Origin: Funneliformis mosseae
Lineage: Eukaryota; Glomeromycota; Glomeromycetes; Glomerales; Glomeraceae
NCBI GenBank assembly: GCA_910592005.1
Contig: CAJVPP010001008.1
Coordinates: forward strand, 1 to 23,604
DNA length: 23,604 nucleotides
Direction: 5' to 3'
The notes under the pieces are model-generated. The model was not told where the DNA came from. It did no database searches and was given only the letters and a program-made list of their open reading frames with translations. The position numbers and the translations under genes were made by a program. This document shows positions 18,087 to 23,604 of the stretch, in pieces. How positions within the stretch are numbered: position 1 is the first letter of the stretch; every line of letters starts with the position of its first letter.

Positions 18087-21000
18087 TTAATAATATAATT
18101 TGATAATTTTGTCTATATTCACTTCAGATGAATTATCTTTTTTGTCATCCTTAACTTCGATAATGTTCGATAGTATGTAATTTTTAGGCTAATTACTTTA
18201 TACCATATGTTTCACAAATCAGCTAGTAATTTACACTCATTTGAATAATATAATAAATATTGTTCTATGATCATGACTTTTGATTTGTGCTTACTGGTCT
18301 TAATAACTAATTTATACATACTATCTCTATACTCTATATCAATCTCAGAAATTTCTTTAAGCAATAATGAAAGTTTTAAGTAAATAGAATCCTCTTGCTT
18401 ATCTAACACATTGAAAAAGGAAGTGTAATAAGTATTATTTTCTAAGCATTTTACTATTTTATCAGCATAAGTAGTATCAAATAAAGTTTTTGTGTAAATG
18501 TGGATCTTCTTCATAGATGAGATATGATGGCTTCATCTTTTTTCAGACCTTTATGAAGGTTTTTAATATAGCCTCTAACCTACTTTTCAGCTGATTTTTG
18601 CATTAAGATATCTCTTATTTTTGATACCTCATCTTCATCCATTTCGTCTTCATCCTCTTCATCTTTATCCAGGTTATCTTCATCTACTTTATCATCATCT
18701 GCTTTATTATCACCCACTTATTATTAAGATTTTTCAATTTTTTTAAGGTCTTTAACACAATTTCAGATGATGGCTGAAAACTTTCATCATAGTTAATAAA
18801 TCGTACATAGAGACTGATAACGATTTTCAGATAATAGCTGATATCAATCTTTTTATCTAATCACCTCACTACCTCTGAATACTCCATTATATCTCTGACC
18901 TTATCTGATAAATCATTTTCAATAACAACATACTCAAAATGTTTACCCAGTTCTGGGATTTCATAAAGATAAGGCTTGGATGTTAGTCCTCTTTTTATGA
19001 GCCATTTGGCGTTTGCTTCTTCATGAATATGTCTGTCTCGCATTTTTGAAATAAAATGCTGGATACTCTTGTTATTCTTATTGGCTTCCACACAGCAGTT
19101 TTAACCATTTCATTAAGATCTATCTGTAAAATATCATTTATGATCTCTTTGAGCACATCCTTCACAATCTGATTTAAGATGTGAGTATTATCATTATTCA
19201 GCCTCATAGATTCTTCTATAACTTTCTTACCCACTTCACAAAGTATTTAGAATGCCTCCGCTTTACAATCTCAACTTCACAAATAAAAAGCTTATTATTA
19301 AAGTTAGGCTTACTTGTATGTAGGATGCTATAGTATTTTTTTTTTCAGTAAATACTACCAGAAATAAGACTTCTTCATATGCCATTTTAAAATAAGAGAA
19401 ACCATTATCTTTCCTAAGAAAGTCATTAACTTCACCTCAGAATTCACTCATTACCTCCATAAATATTCCCACTATCTTCTTCTAGTACCTTTCCTTTGAT
19501 ATCTTTTCTAAAATGTATTTCTCATCACACTTCCAGAAATATTCTTCTGGATAAACCAGGTATAATGAATTGGTATCCCTATATTTTATACTAAATCTTT
19601 TACTTCTAACAAAGTTGGAAATAAGCTTGATATTCTGCTGACCAGCTGATATTACCCTGCCTGCTAATACTTGCAAGAAGAAAGAAGATCTGCTATTTCT
19701 AGCTTTACCATAAAATGTATTCATATATACTTTTAAAGTGAGTTATTTTGCATCTAAACAGGTGACATTGAAGGAGACTAAAGAGTATTCAAATTTTAAA
19801 ACATCTGTAATGTCTTCACTCTTTGCTTCCGCTAAACTAATCTTCTTTTCTAATTCTTCTTTTTTATTCTTTAATAGAGTAAGACAGCTTTTTAATAAAT
19901 TCTGTCTAATAAGCAATTCTTCTAATAATTTTGAATAAAGGTCTTTTATTTCGGTTTAGTTTTCATACTTTATAGACCATGTGAGAATATCACGACCATT
20001 GAATTTAAAATTAATTTTATGAAGCTTTTTACTGCTTTCCTTTAGAGATTCAGCACGCTCTTGAGATAAAATGATTTTATTAAGTGAGAGATTGTATGTC
20101 ATAATAAGACTTGGATACAATGATATAAAGTCTAAACTAGTTACAGATCGTCTATTTTTGAGATCTTTTACCAGTGGGAAAATATAGACCCAGGGTATTT
20201 CCTTGTTTCTGATTGTTCATATAAAAATGTGCTAGTTAAAATCTCTTCCTGCTACACACTGACACTTAAAAGATTACACACTTTCATTTCTACTGCATAA
20301 TAATGTGAATTATATAATAATATAAAGCTACAGATACCATCTCCCTGTACTCGTTAATTGCATTACGCTTTATCATTAACCGCTAATAGCTAATAGCATT
20401 AATAATATAATATTTGGCTACTTCACTTTGAATGAAAATTCCTATCATTGACCTTTATTGCGCTATATTGATATTACTATTTTAAAATTTTTTCAAGACT
20501 CAAAGGCTTTAATGATATTTGATTATACATCCACTCGAGAATTCTTAGCTTTTTCGCTTTCTCTACAATAAATCTCCAGTCATATTGTGAATCATTAAAA
20601 CCTATTTGTATATCTGAGGCTAGTAGTTTCCAATACAAGGTGAAGGCTTTTAACAGATTTACTTGATTCTTATATATAATTGTAGTTCAATGTAGGTCTG
20701 ACGCAGTTTCAACATCTATGAGGCAGATTTGCTTTAATGGATTGGAGTCATTCTTCTAATGGACTGATATGTAGATCATAAATACATTGGATTCATCACT
20801 CTGTACAGTAGGCAAATTGTCTAGTCTAAGCAAATTATATATTTCTATATCCCATATAAGGATAAGAGTGAGATCTCGTAAAAGGACTGAAAAGAATAAT
20901 GGATTATTATAGTCGTCCTCACTTGTTGAATTGTAATTATTCACAGAAACTTGAAAGAGATAAGTATCCCTTTGAATGTATTCGTAAAAATAATTACTTA

Positions 21001-21610
21001 ATGTTGTCCAACTTGAAAGAGACAATCTTTCTTCATAGACTACTTTGTGATAATAATATGTAGGATTTAGGTTATCAGAAGCAGTGCTAATATCAACTTC
21101 ATGAATTGCTTTTAGCATTTTAATCTGATCCTAATAATTCTATGTTCTTACACAAATATATAACTTCTTCTCTATATGATATCCTTAAAGTGAAAAAGCG
21201 CTAATAGTTTTAATTCTAAATTTCAATGCGTTTTCAAAAATATTAGATAATATCTTTACCAATTTTGTCTTGAATGAAAATAATGGCATCACTTCAGAAA
21301 CTTCGATATCAAAGAAGGGTTTAATTCCTATAATATTCACAACTACCTTTTACCTATTAATCAAAGTGCCAGTGATACACAAAATATAGGTAGAGACCCC
21401 TTTTACATATTTGGTGTCATCACTGACATCAGTAAGTATGAAATGAACAGGCTGACCATCAGTTAGACTTTATTAAGTATAACAGTCATCCTGTTATCGA
21501 ATTCTATCACAATATTATTGCGTGATAGAATGCTAGCTAAAGGGTCAATGCTATTATAGCAGATAAGAATTCCAGTGTGATCAGTTTGATCAAAAATAGT
21601 TGATATATGT
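18087..21610 (-). pseudogene. Family-B DNA polymerase, internally deleted
   Basis: Readable on the minus strand from about 21610 (DHTGILICYNSIDPLASILS, GQPVHFILTDVSDDTKYVKG, NPTYYYHKVVYEERLSLSSW). Exo I is WDIEIYN (20834-20854) and Exo [12 protein letters not shown] (about 20600). Near 20360-20430 roughly 100-130 expected residues, including Exo III, are missing. Palm motif A is LDFISLYPS (20109-20132), motif B KVYMNTFYG (about 19707-19733), and motif C reads YRDTNS (19566-19583) instead of YGDTDS. KKYYSILHTSKPNFNNKLFI, EPYLYEIPE-like KPYLYEIPELG, an acidic stretch (18630-18720) and KDDKKDNSSEVNIDKIIKLY before TAA at 18087 complete it. SLYPS plus NTFYG fit RNA-primed viral/delta-type enzymes more than protein-primed Polinton polymerases. 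Many in-frame stops and at least six frameshifts are present. It is convergent with the TM gene. Confidence 0.85.
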
Positions 21611-21748
21611 ATGATATAGTTTGAAAAGTTATACTAACTTTATAAATTTGGAAATGTTTAATTTATTTTTTTTGATAGATACAAAAAAATACATAGCAAG
21701 TTGATAAGCAAATCACGAATAAATATATTTCTAATAGGTGATATTTAG

Positions 21749-22077
21749 TGGTAACTTCTACATAATCATTATATAAAATATTGGCAGAAGGTTACCCCAA
21801 CATTAGTATGTATTCAGACATATATGTTATCTAGGGTAAATAAATACGCAAAAAAAAGTGATAGCGAACTTAATAAGCAAATCGTAAAAGGAAGACAAAA
21901 AGATATGTATCTGAAAGTGGAGCCTTCTTCAGAATTATTATATAAAAAAATTGGAAGAAGGTTACATCTTTCCTAGATATGTACTCAGATATATATAGGG
22001 AGTCTTCTTTAGAATTATTATATAAAAAATTGGAAGAAGATCCCATTATTTTTAAGTATGTACTCAGGTATAGTATA
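21749..22077 (+). repeat. Three copies of a 78-80 bp repeat, possibly coding
   Basis: Copies begin near 21749, 21918 and 21998, the first separated from the second by about 90 bp. Each has TTCTTYAGAATTATTATATAAAA (more diverged in the first), TTGGAAGAAG or TTGGCAGAAG, and ATGTACTCAGRTATA. On the + strand they translate to a repeated block of about 26 residues of the type SLELLYKKLEEDP...KYVLRY. Reading continues behind the third copy as SIAIA.YKGITKKKYEVDTS and SNIPQISFKSCGKRRLEPD to about 22240. I regard this as a possible degenerate helical-repeat protein. A minus-strand open frame across the same DNA (21870-22154) is less protein-like. Confidence 0.5.
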
Positions 22078-22359
22078 GCCATTGCATAATATAAAGGTAT
22101 AACTAAAAAGAAATATGAAGTTGACACCTCCAATTCTCTAACCAACTGATCCACTAGCCTATATCCTAAATGCTACTCAAATATTCCTCAAATATCTTTT
22201 AAAAGTTGCGGGAAGAGAAGACTAGAGCCTGACTACATAATATCAAAATTTAGATGTAATAAGTTAATGATAATTTTAGCCAGATTTTTGGATACAATAA
22301 TTTGACATTCATGGTAGATAAACTAATAGAATATTTCTGAATTGATACTGTGCTGGATA

Positions 22360-22600
22360 TCATCTGACGCTGAGCCCTCTGAGATCACTATCATATGATT
22401 CTTCTATAATATGTATATGAAGTATCACTTGAAACAGAGCCCTTTGGGAATACTATTATATGATTCTTCTAACAATATATGCATAGAGTATCACAAAAAC
22501 TTTAGGTACAGAAAATCAACAATATATGCATAAAGAATCACCTGTCACTGAGCCCTCTAGAACCACTATCATATGACACTCTAATAATATATATATCTAC
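22360..22600. repeat. Tandem repeats of about 64 bp, 3.7 copies
   Basis: Units begin TCAYYTGAMRCTGAGCCCTC (22360, 22425, 22538) or TCACAAAAAC (22491, truncated, 47 bp). They continue with ACTATCATATGATTCTTCTA and ATATATGCATAGAGTA. The array spans 22360-22600. Divergence between units is high, so the array is old or has been mutated heavily. No coding frame survives across it. Confidence 0.7.
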
Positions 22601-22920
22601 TCACAACACCTATTTTGAAAAAATGTAGTGTAGAAAATTTTCGCTTAATTTTAGCCAATACTATCTCATAAATTCAGCTAGAACTTTAGGCATAATAATT
22701 CAGCATCCAAGCTGGCAAACTACTAGTTTTATAATACTTTCATGATAGTTCTTTACTAGTTCCATAACAGCTTCATAGTAGTTCCAGAATACTATCAAGT
22801 AACTATCATAGAGCCAAGCTGGATTCTTGAATCACATGTCCAAAAGATCAGCCAAAATTATGGTATAGTGCTGGCTGAAACCTATTAACTTGTTTATAGG
22901 TTTTACTAAGAAATTAACCA
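22601..22920. other. Gene-free stretch with paired sequence blocks
   Basis: No coding frame. AGCATCCAAGCTGGCAAACT (about 22702) is opposed by GCCAAGCTGGATTCTTGAAT (about 22813), partly inverted, and ATGATAGTTCTTTACTAGTT by AGTAACTATCAT. TTTTAGCCA...GGATACAATAATT (22276-22303) and TTTAGGCATAATAATTCAGC (about 22687) also look related. These may be the ends of a decayed DNA transposon, but no target duplication could be fixed. Confidence 0.35.
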
Positions 22921-22977
22921 CAAATTTACTGTGTTACTAGACGTCTTTTTTATACTACAATAACTACTGGATATAAC

Positions 22978-23065
22978 AAACCCTCTGTTCTGTAGGGTTT
23001 AGTTCAGTATAGGATAAGTTTATTATATGATACTCAATCTATATACTGAACTGTTCGGTATATAG
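22978..23065. other. Cluster of three inverted repeats, two mutually exclusive
   Basis: Hairpin 1: AAACCCT (22978-22984) with AGGGTTT (22994-23000). Hairpin 2: CTATATACTGAA (23039-23050) with TTCGGTATATAG (23054-23065), a 12-bp stem with one mismatch (G-U in RNA) and a 3-nt loop. A third pairing, GTTCAGTATA (23002-23011) with TATACTGAAC (23042-23051), uses the same left arm as hairpin 2, so the two cannot form together. Confidence 0.6.
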
Positions 23066-23604
23066 AGTCTACCAATAAATTAAAGACATGTAATCATATT
23101 AGTAATATTAGTATTAACATTTAAATGTTTACCTTGCATAATAAGATAAATAAAAGATTAAATTTTACTTCTTTAAGCATTAATTTATATAATTTCAACT
23201 TAAAAATCTTCTATTAATGTCTATATTTTTGCGTAAATTTATCTAAACCTTGATAAAAAACTTAAAAAATTACATCATTTAAAATTCACAGCTTTGTATA
23301 TTATTATACTTTATTAACAAAATTATTGCTTCAATAAATATTAATATGTAAGTTCAATATTATATTAGGAAGACTTGGATTTTGTGCAGCTAAAAGAATA
23401 TCCCCTTTTTGACATAATATCGGAGTTTTTTAAACAAAAATTCTGTATTTTGATAAAAAAAAAGATTATTCACGTTACGATAATTTTATATATTAGTTTA
23501 AGTCACGTTGTTAATGTTACTCTTTTCGTCAAATAAGTTAACTATGATTTGAAGTCAGGGAGGCAATAGCTATGACTTAAATCCAATCAACTTGACACGC
23601 TGTT
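23066..23604. other. AT-rich spacer, nothing recognised
   Basis: No frame on either strand carries recognisable protein sequence, and no repeat, inverted end or RNA gene was found. The last 100 bases are somewhat less AT-rich (CAGGGAGGCAATAGCTATGA) and could be the edge of a gene lying to the right. Confidence 0.5.

Noticed and set aside
13890..19380. Frameshifts as sequencing error only
   Set aside because: Several lie in short A/T runs and could be read errors, but the stops, active-site losses and MITE insertion cannot be, so the genes are broken regardless.
19738..19938. Plus-strand open frame
   Set aside because: Antisense to the polymerase between motifs A and B.
8683..21610. Typical Maverick/Polinton
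   Set aside because: No Ulp1-type protease, no recognised capsid genes, no long terminal inverted repeats in the window, and polymerase motifs not of the protein-primed type.
21870..22154. Minus-strand 94-codon open frame
   Set aside because: Covers a repeat array that reads better on the plus strand as repeated 26-residue blocks; hydrophobic shadow product.
22978..23000. AAACCCT/AGGGTTT as telomeric repeat
   Set aside because: A single unit on each side of a 9-nt loop; no tandem telomere array.
1..23604. CRISPR array, rRNA or tRNA genes
   Set aside because: No regularly spaced identical repeats with unique spacers, and no recognisable rRNA or tRNA sequence blocks were seen by eye.

Overview
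The window reads as very AT-rich eukaryotic nuclear DNA, most probably from an arbuscular mycorrhizal fungus (Glomeromycotina). The reasons are short GT-AG introns with TAAC/GACAAAT-like branch regions and several protein families that I recall as highly multicopy in Rhizophagus/Gigaspora genomes. No search could be run, so the taxon is an inference. No rRNA, tRNA or CRISPR array is visible, and no long intact gene is present.

The central observation is that most genes remain readable in one frame for hundreds of bases but are interrupted by TAA, TAG and TGA. Two paralogous genes (1687-3749 and 6672-8627) allow an internal test: where one copy has a stop, the other has CAA or TGG at the aligned codon, and the reverse also occurs. 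Catalytic motifs of the mobile-element proteins are altered by the same C-to-T / G-to-A changes. This is the expected outcome of a RIP-like cytosine-deamination process, with a few one-base frameshifts added. A reassigned genetic code is the main alternative and fits less well.

Layout. 1-590: end of a multi-exon gene built from in-phase microexons of 18-66 nt. 640-1640: T-rich DNA and two copies of a dispersed repeat. 1687-3749 and 6672-8627: two diverged members of one intron-containing family with related promoters. 3968-4123: a 156-bp TA-flanked MITE. 4249-4505: third copy of the dispersed repeat. 4546-6215: another degenerate conserved gene. 8683-21610: a dense block of degenerate mobile-element-type genes on both strands, namely a small unknown gene (-), a coiled-coil gene (+), an A32/FtsK-HerA-like packaging-type ATPase (-), an rve integrase joined to a zinc ribbon and a nuclease-like domain (-), a coiled-coil ORF (+), a Gag-zinc knuckle-retropepsin gene (+) split by a pogo-like MITE, a helix-turn-helix gene (-), a coiled-coil/transmembrane gene (+) and a family-B DNA polymerase (-). 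21749-23065: several families of tandem repeats and hairpins. 23066-23604: nothing recognised.

Inference: the 8.7-21.6 kb block looks like the remains of one large DNA mobile element or virus-like element. DNA polymerase, integrase and packaging-type ATPase together recall Mavericks/Polintons, but the polymerase motifs look RNA-primed (SLYPS / NTFYG / YxDTxS). The only protease seen is a retropepsin behind a Gag-like region. That combination is the best candidate for something undescribed. Terminal repeats and a capsid gene were not found, so a single element is not proven.
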